Counted from the first letter of the stretch, positions 8,251-18,148 are shown. The stretch is DNA of 64,000 nt from Sulfuriflexus mobilis (GCF_003967195.1 NZ_AP018725.1:1240001-1304000), one strand, 5' to 3'. Made by a program: numbers and translations. Notes: generated by a model not told the origin, from the sequence alone.

Positions 8251-8993
8251 AACAGCCTTTATCGATATCCAAAGAATTATTAAATGCCTTTGTCGATGAT
8301 GAACTTGATACCGAGGAGCGTCAGACTGTGCTCAATGCGCAGCTCAAGGACCCGCATCTCGTCGAGATGATTGCTGAGCTCAGGATGCTCAAGGATATGG
8401 TTAAGGCCGCACGTCCACAGAGTGAAATACTGGATATGCCGGTTAGGTTGCCGAAGAAACGTCGTCTCTTCAGCCGCTGGTTTGCTGCCGCATCGGTGTT
8501 AATGATGTTGTTTTCGTTAACAGCCAGCACGGCCTGGTATATGCGTGGTGAGGCGGTCATTGCCAGGGATGTATCACAACCTTATACCAATGTCACTTCA
8601 TTACTGCAGACACAAGCAGCCGGAGAAGAGCTGAAGCTGGTGCTGCATATTACCCATGCCGGGCATGATGCCGCCTTGCTTATGTTTGCGGAACTGGAGG
8701 AACTTTTGGCGCACGCGCAGGCAGGTGAGAATCGTTTGCGTGTGCAGGTCGTTGCCAGCGGACAAGGCATTCGTTTATTGCAAGAGGGTGTGTCGCCGTA
8801 CTCTGACAGGATTCATTTTATCAGCACACACTATGACACGGTTGAGTTTGTGGCCTGTCAGCGTTCGATGTTACGCCAGGCCAGGGTAGAAAACACAGAG
8901 ATCAGTATTTTGCCGGAGGCGTTGATTACGCATTCGGGCCCGGAGTTGATCAAACGTCGGCAAAGACAGGGCTGGGCAACGATCGCGATTTAA
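8247..8993 (+). CDS. Membrane anti-sigma factor with a C-terminal DsrE-like periplasmic domain
   Basis: This 248-aa protein overlaps the sigma gene (ATGA). The cytoplasmic N-terminus (1-60, LLNAFVDDELDTEERQTVL) is the usual anti-sigma helical domain but has no HxxxCxxC zinc motif. A basic stretch KKRRLF leads into one TM helix (about 77-98). The periplasmic part (128-248) reads ELKLVLHITHAGHDAALLM, RVQVVASGQGIRLLQEGV, FVACQRSML with C204, and a final IKRRQRQGWATIAI. This is the fold pattern of DsrE-like sulfur-binding proteins, including the single conserved Cys and the C-terminal GWAxI. The arrangement suggests that a sulfur or redox signal in the periplasm releases the sigma factor. That is inference. 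Confidence 0.8.
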   Translation: MKQPLSISKELLNAFVDDELDTEERQTVLNAQLKDPHLVEMIAELRMLKDMVKAARPQSEILDMPVRLPKKRRLFSRWFAAASVLMMLFSLTASTAWYMRGEAVIARDVSQPYTNVTSLLQTQAAGEELKLVLHITHAGHDAALLMFAELEELLAHAQAGENRLRVQVVASGQGIRLLQEGVSPYSDRIHFISTHYDTVEFVACQRSMLRQARVENTEISILPEALITHSGPELIKRRQRQGWATIAI

Positions 8994-9059
8994 TTAACCT
9001 GGGACTATATATAAAAAGTTTGTCAGCGAGGGGTCGTGGTGTTCTCAAGGCAATAAACA

Positions 9060-9080
9060 GGTATCACTGATAACGATACC
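9060..9080. promoter_or_regulatory. Inverted repeat upstream of the secreted protein gene
   Basis: GGTATC (9060-9065) and GATACC (9075-9080) are separated by 9 bp, and the repeat ends 27 nt before the ATG at 9108. It could be an operator or an mRNA hairpin. A loose ECF-like pair, GGGACT (9001-9006) and GTCAGC (9022-9027) with a 15-bp spacer, lies just upstream. Both readings are tentative. Confidence 0.35.
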
Positions 9081-9107
9081 ATTTAACCAAAGCAAGGAGG
9101 AGATACT

Positions 9108-10265
9108 ATGCATAAGATAATTCAACAAAGTGGATGGTTGCTGGGGGCGTTGTTATTGGGGGTAACGGTGGTTTGCCCGGCCGATGATAAGCCCGACAAT
9201 ATTCTTGTCGATATTATTAACGCCCCGGTGGTGTCTAACGGTCTGGTGGCCGATGCGCCCACCGAGTTCAATGCGATACTGAATGCGAAGGGTGCGGATG
9301 ACCCGGCCTTTGCCCTCGACCCGGCTCGTTTTGGCCACCAGATCCCAGCGGGGGGCCGTATGGAGATCCAGTTGACCGGGGCCTTTATTATCAACCCTGT
9401 CCTGGAGGTGGACCCATCCGGGTTTTTGACCAATGGCCACGTGATCCTGACCACCGGTCCGCAAAACCCGATTCATGGTAATGCCGGTGACAGTGTGCAA
9501 CTGGGCAACTGGACGGCGACCCTGTCACCAAACGTGTCGTCAGGTGGCCATATCATAACGATTACCCCCGATGGTGGTAATGGAAAAAATGGCCTGGAAG
9601 GTGAGCGGGCGAAAAAGATCGGGGTGAAAATAGCCCATGTGCGGCCACGCGCCGGTATCGCGCCGTTCAGCAACGGCCCAGCCGGTAGTGTCGGCACGGT
9701 TGCTGTTCGTATCTATGATGCCGATGGCACATTGCGCGAAGCGGGCGTAGCGGATGTGATGTTCCGCAGCAAGGCAGATGTCGGCCCGCAAGTGGCGATC
9801 ACCAATATTGGTGTGTCTACCGGAGGGGCGGGTGCGCCGCAGCCGACCATGGAGGTTAATGAAAATACCAATTTCCAGCGCGTTGCCCCGAATAGCGTGT
9901 TGCAGAATACCGCACGCCTGCCAGGAACCACTACCTTCTCGGAAAGTGCCCCGTATGCCCCGCGTTTTATCTTGTTTCAGGCCGCTGCGGCCGGTGAGCC
10001 CAACAATGTCCGTATTGTCGCCAATTATAGCGTCGACCCGGCACGGCCTTACCTGGCCACCCTGTCAGACGGGAGTGCTCAGATAGGCACCGTGAGCATC
10101 AATGGCCCGAGCGAGGCCAGTCGTGGTAGCCTGCTGGCCGACCCGGCTACAGGCAGTAATATTCTCAGTGTGCCGGTGCAGGTGGGTGCGGAGAAGGGTG
10201 TGTATCGCGTCACGGTCAGGTTGCTCGGCGGTAACGAGTCGGTGAATACGATAATAGTGAAATAA
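9108..10265 (+). CDS. Secreted protein of unknown function downstream of the ECF sigma/anti-sigma pair
   Basis: This 385-aa protein has a Sec signal peptide (about 1-25, ending VVCPA). The mature part is rich in Gly, Asn, Val and Pro and lacks Cys. It shows repeated beta-strand patterns (HVILTTGPQNPIHGNAGD, GTVAVRIYDADGTLR, NVRIVANYSVDPARPY, GVYRVTVRLLGG), suggesting immunoglobulin-like or other beta-sandwich modules. I do not recognise the family. AAGGAGGAGAT gives an excellent ribosome site. A strong terminator follows, so it is either the last gene of the sigma operon (114-bp gap) or a separate sigma-dependent target. Its role at the cell surface or in the periplasm is unknown. Confidence 0.75.
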   Translation: MHKIIQQSGWLLGALLLGVTVVCPADDKPDNILVDIINAPVVSNGLVADAPTEFNAILNAKGADDPAFALDPARFGHQIPAGGRMEIQLTGAFIINPVLEVDPSGFLTNGHVILTTGPQNPIHGNAGDSVQLGNWTATLSPNVSSGGHIITITPDGGNGKNGLEGERAKKIGVKIAHVRPRAGIAPFSNGPAGSVGTVAVRIYDADGTLREAGVADVMFRSKADVGPQVAITNIGVSTGGAGAPQPTMEVNENTNFQRVAPNSVLQNTARLPGTTTFSESAPYAPRFILFQAAAAGEPNNVRIVANYSVDPARPYLATLSDGSAQIGTVSINGPSEASRGSLLADPATGSNILSVPVQVGAEKGVYRVTVRLLGGNESVNTIIVK

Positions 10266-10313
10266 TGAAAGTGAATAATTAAAGGCTAAATTGTCAGGTT
10301 TTGAATAGGTAAT

Positions 10314-10347
10314 AAAAAACCCCGGCCAGCGTAGCCGGGGTTTTTTT
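10314..10347 (+). terminator. Strong rho-independent terminator
   Basis: A 13-bp perfect stem (10314-10326 with 10334-10346), 7-nt loop and T-run lie 48 bp after the secreted-protein gene. The A-run on the left arm would also let it act on the other strand. Confidence 0.9.
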
Positions 10348-10584
10348 ATTGTGTAGCGCGCCGCGTCATGCCGTGCACAACAGGCTGGCATATCGGTTCA
10401 GAATGGTGCATCGTTAGGTGTAAGGCCTTTTCTGGCAGGTATCACTGCTTACTCGTTTTCATTGTCATACCTGTTAATGTCTAGGCCGCAGGGTGATGGT
10501 GGCCGCCGGTCGTGCTGGTATAAACCTTGCAGCGGTTATTTCATAGTGGCAAACCATGCCTGAATGGTGACGGGAGAGTGAGTA

Positions 10585-11499
10585 ATGAAACTAGCGATGG
10601 TCGGTTTGGGCAAGATGGGTGCAAATATGGTGCGGCGACTTGTTCGCGATGGGCACGAGGTTATTGCCTATAACAAATCACCCGATACGGCGATAGAACT
10701 CGAAAATGAGTTGGAAAATGTGACGGCGGTAAGCAGCCTTGAGGAATTGATTAAAACGCTTACGCCTCCTCGAGTGATCTGGTTAATGATACCTCACCAG
10801 TTTGTCGACGACAGCATCGAGGCCTTGCTGGCGGCAGGGCTGGAGAAGGGTGACCTGCTCGTCGATGGAGGCAATTCCAATTTTAATCTGAGTAAACAGC
10901 GCGCCGAACGGCTGGCTATGTCAGGCATACACTTTGTCGATTCAGGCACGTCCGGCGGTGTCTGGGGGCTCGAAAACGGCTACAGCATCATGGTCGGGGG
11001 TACGGATGCAGCTATCGCCATGATCCGCCCGGCACTCGAGTCCCTGGCCCCGGCAAAAGACAAGGGCTGGGGCCATGTCGGGCCGAGTGGTGCCGGCCAT
11101 TACGTGAAGATGGTCCATAACGGTATCGAGTACGGCATGATGCAGGCCTTTGCCGAGGGTTTTGAGCTTCTCGAGGCGAAAGAGGAGATGGGTCTGGACC
11201 TGCACCAGGTCTCGGAGATCTGGCAACACGGCAGTGTGGTGCGTTCATGGTTGCTTGACCTGATGGCGGATGCCTTCGCCTCTGATAGGGCACTGTCTTC
11301 GCTGAGCGACTACGTTGACGATTCCGGTGAGGGCCGCTGGACGGTACAGGACTCGATCGAACTCGGTGTCCCGACACCGGTCCTGACCCTGGCGCTGCAA
11401 ATGCGTTTTCGCAGTCGCCAGTCGCCATCGTTTGCCGGCAAGGTGTTGAATGCAATGCGCGCCGGATTTGGCGGGCATGCAATCAAGCCGGCCGAGTAG
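10585..11499 (+). CDS. gnd: 6-phosphogluconate dehydrogenase, decarboxylating (short, GndA/YqeC type)
   Basis: This 304-aa enzyme oxidatively decarboxylates 6-phosphogluconate to ribulose-5-phosphate. Its length is that of the short, often NAD-preferring class, not the 470-aa E. coli enzyme. Motifs in order are GLGKMGANMVRRL (nucleotide binding), LVDGGNSNF, DSGTSGGVWGLENGYSIMVGG and the catalytic GAGHYVKMVHNGIEYGMMQ segment. GGGAGAG precedes the ATG. The next gene, zwf, starts 16 nt after its stop and pgl follows, so all three steps of the oxidative pentose-phosphate pathway are in one operon. No 6-phosphogluconate dehydratase is seen in the window. Confidence 0.95.
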   Translation: MKLAMVGLGKMGANMVRRLVRDGHEVIAYNKSPDTAIELENELENVTAVSSLEELIKTLTPPRVIWLMIPHQFVDDSIEALLAAGLEKGDLLVDGGNSNFNLSKQRAERLAMSGIHFVDSGTSGGVWGLENGYSIMVGGTDAAIAMIRPALESLAPAKDKGWGHVGPSGAGHYVKMVHNGIEYGMMQAFAEGFELLEAKEEMGLDLHQVSEIWQHGSVVRSWLLDLMADAFASDRALSSLSDYVDDSGEGRWTVQDSIELGVPTPVLTLALQMRFRSRQSPSFAGKVLNAMRAGFGGHAIKPAE

Positions 11500-11515
11500 G
11501 CCAAAGGGACGAAGC

Positions 11516-13015
11516 ATGACAGGGGATATCTACAAACAGTGCATAGGCGAGCCGACCGAGCCGAGTAATATTGTCATCTTCGGTGCCGGCGGGGATCTGA
11601 CCAAACGAAAACTGGTACCAGCACTGGTAAAGATGCTGCGTTGCGGCCTGTTACATAAAAAGAGCCGTATCATTGGTGTCCTCAAGGGACGCACGCAGGC
11701 GGATTGGCTGGATTCACTTTACCACGGTATGCACGAGTATGCGCCTGACATCGACATTGATGCACAACAATGGCAGACATTCAGTGCCCTGTGCAAGATG
11801 GTGCCTGGCGACCTGCAGGACGAGAGCACTTATGCCGAGCTGGCGACGGCACTGGAAACCATCGATGGTTGTACGCATGCGATGTTTTACTGTGCGGTGC
11901 CGCCGGAGTGGTACACGACGATCGCCATCGGCCTGAACAAGGTGGGACTTGGTGAAGAAAAAGACGGCTTTCGCCGCATGGTGATCGAAAAACCCTTTGG
12001 CATGGACCTGGAGAGTGCGAAAAAGCTTAACCGCGAATTGCAGGCCGTGCTGGATGAGTCACAGATCTATCGCATTGATCACTATCTGGGCAAGGAGAGT
12101 GTGCAAAACCTGCTGGTGTACCGCTTTGCCAACAGCATTCTCGAACCGTTGTGGAACCGTAACTTTATCGACCATATTCAAATCTCGGCGGCCGAGTCGA
12201 TCGGCATTGAATACCGTGCCAATTACTACGAGAAGTCCGGCGCCTTGCGCGACATGATCCAAAGTCACCTGATGCAGGTGATGACACTGGTGGCCATGGA
12301 ACCGCCTGTAGAATTTACTGCCGATGCCGTACGTGATGAAAAGATAAAAGTGTTGCGTGCGGTACGGGCCATCGAACCTGAAAATATTAAAAAGCAGACT
12401 GTCGCGGCGCAATACAGTAGCGGTACTATAGATGATGAACCCGTAGGCTCTTACGTGTCCGAAGAGGGGGTGTCGCCAGAGTCGGCCACCGAGACCTTTG
12501 CGGCGGTACGCTTTTATATTGATAACTGGCGCTGGCAGGGCGTGCCATTCGTGCTCTGGACCGGTAAGCGTCTGCCACGAAGGGTCTCGGAGATCGTGAT
12601 CCGTTTCCGCAAGCCACCGTTCAACCTGTTTGATGCACAGGCCAGTTCGCCACTGGCCAATGCGCTGGTGTTTCGCCTCCACCCTGACGAGGGGATCGCC
12701 CTGCGCATGAATGCAAAACTGCCGGGACTGACCACGGAGATGCGGCGTAGCGTGATGCGCGCCCCCTATTCCGAAGAGGGTGGGGATGTCGCGGATGCCT
12801 ACGAAGTCTTGTTGCACGATGTGCTTATCGGCGACGCGACACTGTTCTCACGCGCTGACGAGGTCGAGGAATCATGGTCGATTATCCAACCGATTCTTGA
12901 GGCCTGGAAAGACCGACTTGCGATCAACCGTTATCATGCCGGGACCTGGGAGGTAGAAGGTATGGAAGAATTGTTATCCGACTGCGTGCTCGGCTGGCAT
13001 AAGCCGCCTTACTGA
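11516..13015 (+). CDS. zwf: Glucose-6-phosphate 1-dehydrogenase
   Basis: This 499-aa enzyme converts glucose-6-phosphate to 6-phosphoglucono-lactone with reduction of NAD(P)+. Motifs are the N-terminal FGAGGDLTKRKLVPAL cofactor site, VIEKPFG, the substrate signature RIDHYLGKE around H189, and NRNFIDHIQIS. The frame is open upstream to 11450, but ATG 11516 has AAGGGAC before it and gives a normal length without overlapping gnd. The stop codon is one base from the pgl start. It is the middle gene of gnd-zwf-pgl. Confidence 0.96.
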   Translation: MTGDIYKQCIGEPTEPSNIVIFGAGGDLTKRKLVPALVKMLRCGLLHKKSRIIGVLKGRTQADWLDSLYHGMHEYAPDIDIDAQQWQTFSALCKMVPGDLQDESTYAELATALETIDGCTHAMFYCAVPPEWYTTIAIGLNKVGLGEEKDGFRRMVIEKPFGMDLESAKKLNRELQAVLDESQIYRIDHYLGKESVQNLLVYRFANSILEPLWNRNFIDHIQISAAESIGIEYRANYYEKSGALRDMIQSHLMQVMTLVAMEPPVEFTADAVRDEKIKVLRAVRAIEPENIKKQTVAAQYSSGTIDDEPVGSYVSEEGVSPESATETFAAVRFYIDNWRWQGVPFVLWTGKRLPRRVSEIVIRFRKPPFNLFDAQASSPLANALVFRLHPDEGIALRMNAKLPGLTTEMRRSVMRAPYSEEGGDVADAYEVLLHDVLIGDATLFSRADEVEESWSIIQPILEAWKDRLAINRYHAGTWEVEGMEELLSDCVLGWHKPPY

Positions 13016-13016
13016 G

Positions 13017-13703
13017 ATGCATCACTGGGCGACTTATCCCTCACTCGACGCGGCGGCCGTGGCCGCGGCTGATTATATCGCGGAGGCTATCGTCGCAAGT
13101 ATTGGCGCGCGTGGCGCCTGTCATGTGATCGTCCCGGGTGGCACGACACCGGCCGGCTGTTTTACGCGGCTGGCAGAAAAGGACCTGCCATGGGATAACA
13201 TCCACTGGTATCCCGGCGATGAACGCTGCTACCCGACAGGTCACCCGGAACGCAATGACGTAATGATCGCCGAACACCTGTTGTCACGTCTCGCAACCGT
13301 ACACTTTCATCCCATGCCGGCAGAACTTGGGCCGGAGCAGGCCGCGGTGGCCTACCGCGAAATGATTAAGGGTATTGATGCCTTTGATATCGCCTTTCTC
13401 GGCATGGGTGAGGACGGCCACACGGCGAGTCTGTTTCCCGGCAATGCCGCCCTGCAGGAAACGACATCATCGGTAGTTGCCGTGCATGATGCACCGAAGC
13501 CGCCCACCGATCGAGTGAGCATGGGCCTTGCGACTTTGCGCCAGGCACGCCTGCGCGTGGTACTCGCCGCCGGCCCGGCGAAGGCGGCGATTATTCAGCG
13601 CATCCGCGAGGCTGAGGTGCTGCCCGTGAACCAGGTGGGCGATATACACTGGTTTGTTGATACGGCATGCCTGGAACATGCTACGCAGGCGGGCAGGGGA
13701 TAA
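13017..13703 (+). CDS. pgl: 6-phosphogluconolactonase (DevB type)
   Basis: This 228-aa enzyme hydrolyses 6-phosphogluconolactone to 6-phosphogluconate, linking zwf and gnd. Family motifs are VPGGTTPAGCFTRLA, the sugar-binding WYPGDERCYPTGHPERND and FLGMGEDGHTASLFPG. Length is normal. The ATG comes one base after the zwf stop, so translation is probably coupled. No terminator is obvious immediately downstream. Confidence 0.95.
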   Translation: MHHWATYPSLDAAAVAAADYIAEAIVASIGARGACHVIVPGGTTPAGCFTRLAEKDLPWDNIHWYPGDERCYPTGHPERNDVMIAEHLLSRLATVHFHPMPAELGPEQAAVAYREMIKGIDAFDIAFLGMGEDGHTASLFPGNAALQETTSSVVAVHDAPKPPTDRVSMGLATLRQARLRVVLAAGPAKAAIIQRIREAEVLPVNQVGDIHWFVDTACLEHATQAGRG

Positions 13704-13874
13704 TGTATGCACGCACGCGTGCAGGCTAGTGAGTTGTTACGGTGCATGGTATACACTTTTCCTGCCGTACCCGGGTTTACATGCGGGTAAAAAGGGGGAG
13801 AGGGTATTGGTGCAGTTTTTGCTGTGTTTTTAATGGTGATAGATAATTTTTTATTGCTACTGAAAGGAGGATAC

Positions 13875-14081
13875 ATGATGAATATGCAGGAAATACGTAG
13901 TGTGGCCAAGGACTTCGGGATCAAGACCGGGCGTATGAGCAAGGTACAGCTGATTCAGACCATTCAGTTAAACGAGGGCAATTTTAATTGTTTTGCCTCG
14001 GCCGTTGACGGCGAGTGTGATCAATCACAATGCAAGTGGCGCGAAGACTGTTTCGCCGCCGCGAAAAAACTGCACAGTTAA
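13875..14081 (+). CDS. Small SAP-like domain protein
   Basis: This is a 68-aa protein. ATG 13875 follows a near-perfect AAAGGAGG site; an upstream in-frame extension to 13824 is unlikely. The first half (MQEIRSVAKDFGIKTGRMSKVQLIQTIQ) has the helix-loop-helix pattern of SAP or Rho-N nucleic-acid-binding domains. The second half has four Cys in FNCFASAVDGECDQSQCKWREDCF, possibly a small metal site. Small proteins of this type occur in other proteobacteria without known function. Its stop overlaps the stop of glgA on the other strand, leaving no room for a terminator. Confidence 0.75.
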   Translation: MMNMQEIRSVAKDFGIKTGRMSKVQLIQTIQLNEGNFNCFASAVDGECDQSQCKWREDCFAAAKKLHS

Positions 14082-15541
14082 ACCATCGCCTTGTCGCGGT
14101 CGGCCAGTGCCTGCTGGTAGAGGTCGATATAGTGACCGGCACTGGCCTGCCATGAAAAGTCACCGTTCATAGCGGTAAGTTGTAACTGACGCCAGCTATC
14201 ATTCTGTGCGTACAGCTTCACTGCGCGTTTCAGCGTGGCGAGGAGTGACGCCGGGCTTTGTTTTGCCACAACAAAACCATTGGCCAAGGCCTTGTTGATA
14301 TTTTTCTTATTCGCATCGACCACGGTATCGGCCAGTCCCCCCACATTTCTGACGATCGGCAGTGTGCCATAACGCAGGCTATATAACTGGTTCAGGCCAC
14401 AGGGTTCAAAGGCCGAGGGCATCAGGAACAGGTCACTGCCGGCCTCGATCTGGTGTGAAAGCGGCTCGTTATAACCAATAATGACCTTGAGTCGTTCGGG
14501 GTGCCTGCGGGCCCACTCGGCGAGTTTCATCTCATAGCGAATCTCCCCGGTGCCGAGGATGACCAGTTGTACGGGCAGGGCAAGGATCCGGGGCATTGCC
14601 TGCAGGATGATGTCGAGCCCCTTTTGTTCGACCATGCGGCTGATCATACCGATGAGGGGGGGCGTGGCATCGACGGGCAGGTCGAGTTGCTTTTGCAGGG
14701 CGGCTTTGTTCAGCAGCTTACTATCGAGATGGTCCTGGTCATAACGGGCCTTGAGGTGCGGGTCAGTTGCCGGGTTCCAGATAGTGTCATCAATACCGTT
14801 GAGGATGCCGGTGAGACGTTCTTGCCGGTGTTGCAATAACCCATCCAGTCCATAGCCGTATTCGGCCTGAAGGATCTCTTGGGCATAGGTCGGACTGACG
14901 GTATTAATGCGGTCGGCAAACACCAGTCCACCCTTGATAAAGGACATCTGGCCATGAAACTCCAGCCCATCCAGCTGCCAGAGTCCGGCCGGTAGCTCAA
15001 GGTCGAGAAAGGTCTGATAATCGAACAACCCCTGGTAAGCCAGGTTATGCACGGTGAATACGGTTGCCGGTCGTTGCTTGTGCGAATGCAGTAATGCCGG
15101 TACCAGCCCGGATTGCCAGTCGTTGCCGTGCATGATGTCGGGTTGCCAGTCCAGGTTCAGCCGGTTGAGGGCAATATCGACCGCCACTTTACAAAATATG
15201 GCAAAGCGCAGGGCATTATCATGCCAGGGCTGACCATTGCTATCCATGTATGGCCCACCGGGCCGGTCAAAGGCCGCAGGGCATTGCACCAGCCACGTCG
15301 TGACCTCGCTGCCCGGCATCTGCGCCTCGAGGAGGGTGACGTCGAGATTATAATACGTGCCGCTGGCCAGTGGTCTGGCCTTTTTGACCTGCTGCATGAC
15401 CTCCGGGTAGGCGGGCAGGAGGATGCGGACATCCTCTTCCAGGCCCTTCAGTGCGGTTGGCAGGCTGCCGGCGACATCGGCGAGGCCACCGGTTTTAATC
15501 AGCGGGAAGGCCTCGCTGCTGACGTACAGGACCTTGCTCAT
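14078..15541 (-). CDS. glgA: Glycogen synthase (ADP-glucose)
   Basis: This 487-aa GT5-family enzyme adds glucose from ADP-glucose to the growing alpha-1,4-glucan. The N-terminal substrate loop [13 protein letters not shown] is at about 17-29. Other family motifs are [33 protein letters not shown] and the C-terminal [19 protein letters not shown]. The ATG overlaps the glgB stop (ATGA), so glgB-glgA is a coupled pair. It is transcribed away from glgC. Confidence 0.97.
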   Translation of the reverse strand: MSKVLYVSSEAFPLIKTGGLADVAGSLPTALKGLEEDVRILLPAYPEVMQQVKKARPLASGTYYNLDVTLLEAQMPGSEVTTWLVQCPAAFDRPGGPYMDSNGQPWHDNALRFAIFCKVAVDIALNRLNLDWQPDIMHGNDWQSGLVPALLHSHKQRPATVFTVHNLAYQGLFDYQTFLDLELPAGLWQLDGLEFHGQMSFIKGGLVFADRINTVSPTYAQEILQAEYGYGLDGLLQHRQERLTGILNGIDDTIWNPATDPHLKARYDQDHLDSKLLNKAALQKQLDLPVDATPPLIGMISRMVEQKGLDIILQAMPRILALPVQLVILGTGEIRYEMKLAEWARRHPERLKVIIGYNEPLSHQIEAGSDLFLMPSAFEPCGLNQLYSLRYGTLPIVRNVGGLADTVVDANKKNINKALANGFVVAKQSPASLLATLKRAVKLYAQNDSWRQLQLTAMNGDFSWQASAGHYIDLYQQALADRDKAMV

Positions 15542-17745
15542 ATCCTGACAAGGACCAGTCCGGCCAGTGGTGGCAGGTCGAGGCTCAGTGAGGCAGGCCG
15601 TTCCATCCAGGTACTGTTGTCGGCGACGATGAGATCATCACTGCCCGCGTTGCTGCCGGCATAATAGCCTGAGTCGGAGTTAAAAATGACCTTGTATTCC
15701 CCTGCCATGGGTACACCAATCCGGTAAGCATGTCGGATCACCGGCGTAAAATTCAGGACTACGATGATCGTTTCGCCATTGGCCTTTCTCATGTAAGAGA
15801 GCACGGACTGGTCCGTGTCGTGGCAGCTGATCCATTCAAAGCCATCGTGATCAAAGTCATAGTGATGCAGTGCGGTCTGTTGTGTGTAAAGTCGGTTCAG
15901 GTCCGTGACCAGTTGTTTGATGCCGGCGTGAAGCGGATATTGCAGGACATACCAGTCGAGAACGCTGTCATGGTCCCATTCATCACCCTGGCCGAATTCA
16001 CAGCCCATAAACAGCAGTTTTTTGCCGGGGTAGGTGAACATGTAGGTATAGAGCAGGCGCAGATTGGCAAAACGCTGCCATTCGTCGCCGGGCATCTTAT
16101 ACAGCATCGAACTTTTGCCATGCACGACCTCGTCGTGTGAGAACGGCAGGATAAAATTTTCACTGAACAGATACAGCAGGCCAAAGGTAAGCTGGTCATG
16201 GTGATAGTGACGATGAACCGGGTCCAGGCTCATATAGTTGAGTGTGTCGTGCATCCAGCCCATGTTCCACTTCATGCTGAAACCCAGGCCACCGAGATTG
16301 ACCGGGCGTGTTACCTGCGGCCAGGCCGTCGACTCCTCCGCCATCATGATACTGCCGGGATGGCGGGCATGTGTGACCGTATTCAGTTCACGCAGGAAGG
16401 CAATGGCCTCGAGGTTTTCATTGCCGCCATGTTGATTGGGCAGCCAGTCCCCATGCTCGCGTGAGTAATCAAGATAGAGCATGGAGGCGACGGCGTCGAC
16501 GCGCAGGCCGTCTATGTGAAACTCTTCAAGCCAGAACAAGGCGCTGGCGAGGAGAAAGTTTTTGACCTCGTTACGACCGTAGTTATAAATAAGTGTGCCC
16601 CAGTCACGGTGTTCGCCGCGACGCGGGTCTTCGTGCTCATAGAGGGCGCTGCCATCAAAGCGGGCAAGACCGTGTTCGTCCTTGGGGAAGTGTGCCGGCA
16701 CCCAGTCAAGTAACACGCCAATACCCTGCATGTGGCAGTAATTGACAAAATAACGAAAATCGTCGGCCGAACCAAAACGTCTGGTCGGGGCGAAGTAGCC
16801 AGTGGTCTGGTAACCCCACGAGGCATCCAGCGGGTGCTCGGTGATGGGCATAAGCTCAATATGGGTGAAGCCCATCTCTTGCACATAGGCGACCAGGCGG
16901 TGGGCGATTTCACGGTAATTGAGAAACTGGTTGTTTTCGTCGCGCTGCCATGAGCCGAGGTGACATTCATAAATCGACAGTGGGCTATGCAGCCAGTCCT
17001 GCTCCTGGCGACTGGCCAGCCAGGTAGTGTCCTGCCAGGCAAACTCCGGCGGCTCGTTAATCACCGAGGCCGTACGCGGGCGCAGCTCCATTTGTTGCGC
17101 ATAAGGGTCGGTCTTGCTGAGCACCTCGCCGCTATGGCGGTTGCGGACCTCATACTTATAAAGGGCACCGTCTTCCAGGTCCGGGATGAACAACTCCCAG
17201 ACGCCATTACCGCCGCGAGACGTCATGGGGTGACGCCGGCCATCCCAGTCATTGAAATCACCGATGACACTGACGCGCTCGGCATTCGGCGCCCAGGTGG
17301 CAAAGAGCACCCCATTGATGCCGTCGATGCACTTTTTGTGTGCCCCCAGGAGGTTATAGATATGAAAATGACGTCCCTCGGCAAACAGGTGCAGGTCGTA
17401 ATCACTCAGCTGGGGGGAAAAACTGTAAGGGTCATGGTAGTCATGCCTGTCCTGGTGGGCATCGACCCGGCTTAGCCGGTAGTGTTCGGGGAGGGCCGCC
17501 AAATCACCGCGATAGATAAAAAAGTCTGTGCCGGGCACAGGCTGCGTCGCGACATCGAGGTCAGTTAGACTCAGTTCCAGGGTATCGGGCGAATAGAAGA
17601 GGATAAACGGCCGTGTAGAGCCGGCCTGTCTGCCAAGGATACAGGCCGGGTCATGATGCGCCGCACGGGCGATCTTGTCCATATCCGCCCGCAGCCCTTC
17701 AGGGAGGGTCGACGGCGTCTGCTTATTAGAAGATTTTACTCGCAT
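15538..17745 (-). CDS. glgB: 1,4-alpha-glucan branching enzyme
   Basis: This 735-aa GH13 enzyme introduces alpha-1,6 branches into glycogen. It has N-terminal CBM48-type modules, including [29 protein letters not shown]. The GH13 motifs are [32 protein letters not shown] with nucleophile D417, the acid/base region [10 protein letters not shown] and [12 protein letters not shown]. Length equals that of the E. coli long-type enzyme. The ribosome site before the ATG is weak (AAGGAAAA at about 13 nt). It is the first gene of the glgBA pair. Confidence 0.97.
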   Translation of the reverse strand: MRVKSSNKQTPSTLPEGLRADMDKIARAAHHDPACILGRQAGSTRPFILFYSPDTLELSLTDLDVATQPVPGTDFFIYRGDLAALPEHYRLSRVDAHQDRHDYHDPYSFSPQLSDYDLHLFAEGRHFHIYNLLGAHKKCIDGINGVLFATWAPNAERVSVIGDFNDWDGRRHPMTSRGGNGVWELFIPDLEDGALYKYEVRNRHSGEVLSKTDPYAQQMELRPRTASVINEPPEFAWQDTTWLASRQEQDWLHSPLSIYECHLGSWQRDENNQFLNYREIAHRLVAYVQEMGFTHIELMPITEHPLDASWGYQTTGYFAPTRRFGSADDFRYFVNYCHMQGIGVLLDWVPAHFPKDEHGLARFDGSALYEHEDPRRGEHRDWGTLIYNYGRNEVKNFLLASALFWLEEFHIDGLRVDAVASMLYLDYSREHGDWLPNQHGGNENLEAIAFLRELNTVTHARHPGSIMMAEESTAWPQVTRPVNLGGLGFSMKWNMGWMHDTLNYMSLDPVHRHYHHDQLTFGLLYLFSENFILPFSHDEVVHGKSSMLYKMPGDEWQRFANLRLLYTYMFTYPGKKLLFMGCEFGQGDEWDHDSVLDWYVLQYPLHAGIKQLVTDLNRLYTQQTALHHYDFDHDGFEWISCHDTDQSVLSYMRKANGETIIVVLNFTPVIRHAYRIGVPMAGEYKVIFNSDSGYYAGSNAGSDDLIVADNSTWMERPASLSLDLPPLAGLVLVRI

Positions 17746-18148
17746 CTGCGGGTATTTTCCTTGTTATGAGGTTAAGCATACACCGATTAGCCCTTATAAA
17801 ACGTAGCGATGCATGTTCTAGGTATGTCGATGCAATTTTTGTGCAAAGAATTGTTGTATGCAAGAATTAGGTGATAAGTTGTATTTATTGACACTATAAC
17901 TAATAACTCTTGGTAATCAAGCGCTATGCTGCATACATTGGTCATGCACCCTCATGACGCGGGTGCTTCACCCTCAACCAGTTTATGCACCTTAAAAATG
18001 CATTTTATGGGCGAGCACAGCAGTATTAACAGTTAAATCACAGTATTTCTGAGTGGCTCAATTTTTGCAAAAACATTAGTACGTTCAGCATCACGGATAG
18101 GTTCATGCTGAACGCAGCCATTTGGATAAAGGCACGGGTAGGGAAAGA
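17746..18148. other. Divergent intergenic region between glgB and glgC
   Basis: This 403-bp AT-richer stretch separates the glgBA and glgC operons. It contains a TTGACA (17888-17893) with no good -10 at 17 bp, a 6-bp inverted repeat (17946-17951/17961-17966), and the longer hairpin at 18082-18114. No ORF of note is seen. Promoters for both directions must lie here, but I could not place them confidently. Confidence 0.6.
18082..18114 (+). promoter_or_regulatory. Hairpin in the glgC leader
   Basis: A perfect 10-bp inverted repeat (18082-18091/18105-18114) with a 13-nt loop ends 34 nt before the glgC ATG. There is no T-run after it, so it is not a terminator. It may be an operator or an RNA element affecting glgC translation. 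Confidence 0.5.

Noticed and set aside
17888-17916. glgC promoter from TTGACA
   Set aside because: At 17 bp spacing the -10 would be TGGTAA, too poor to call.
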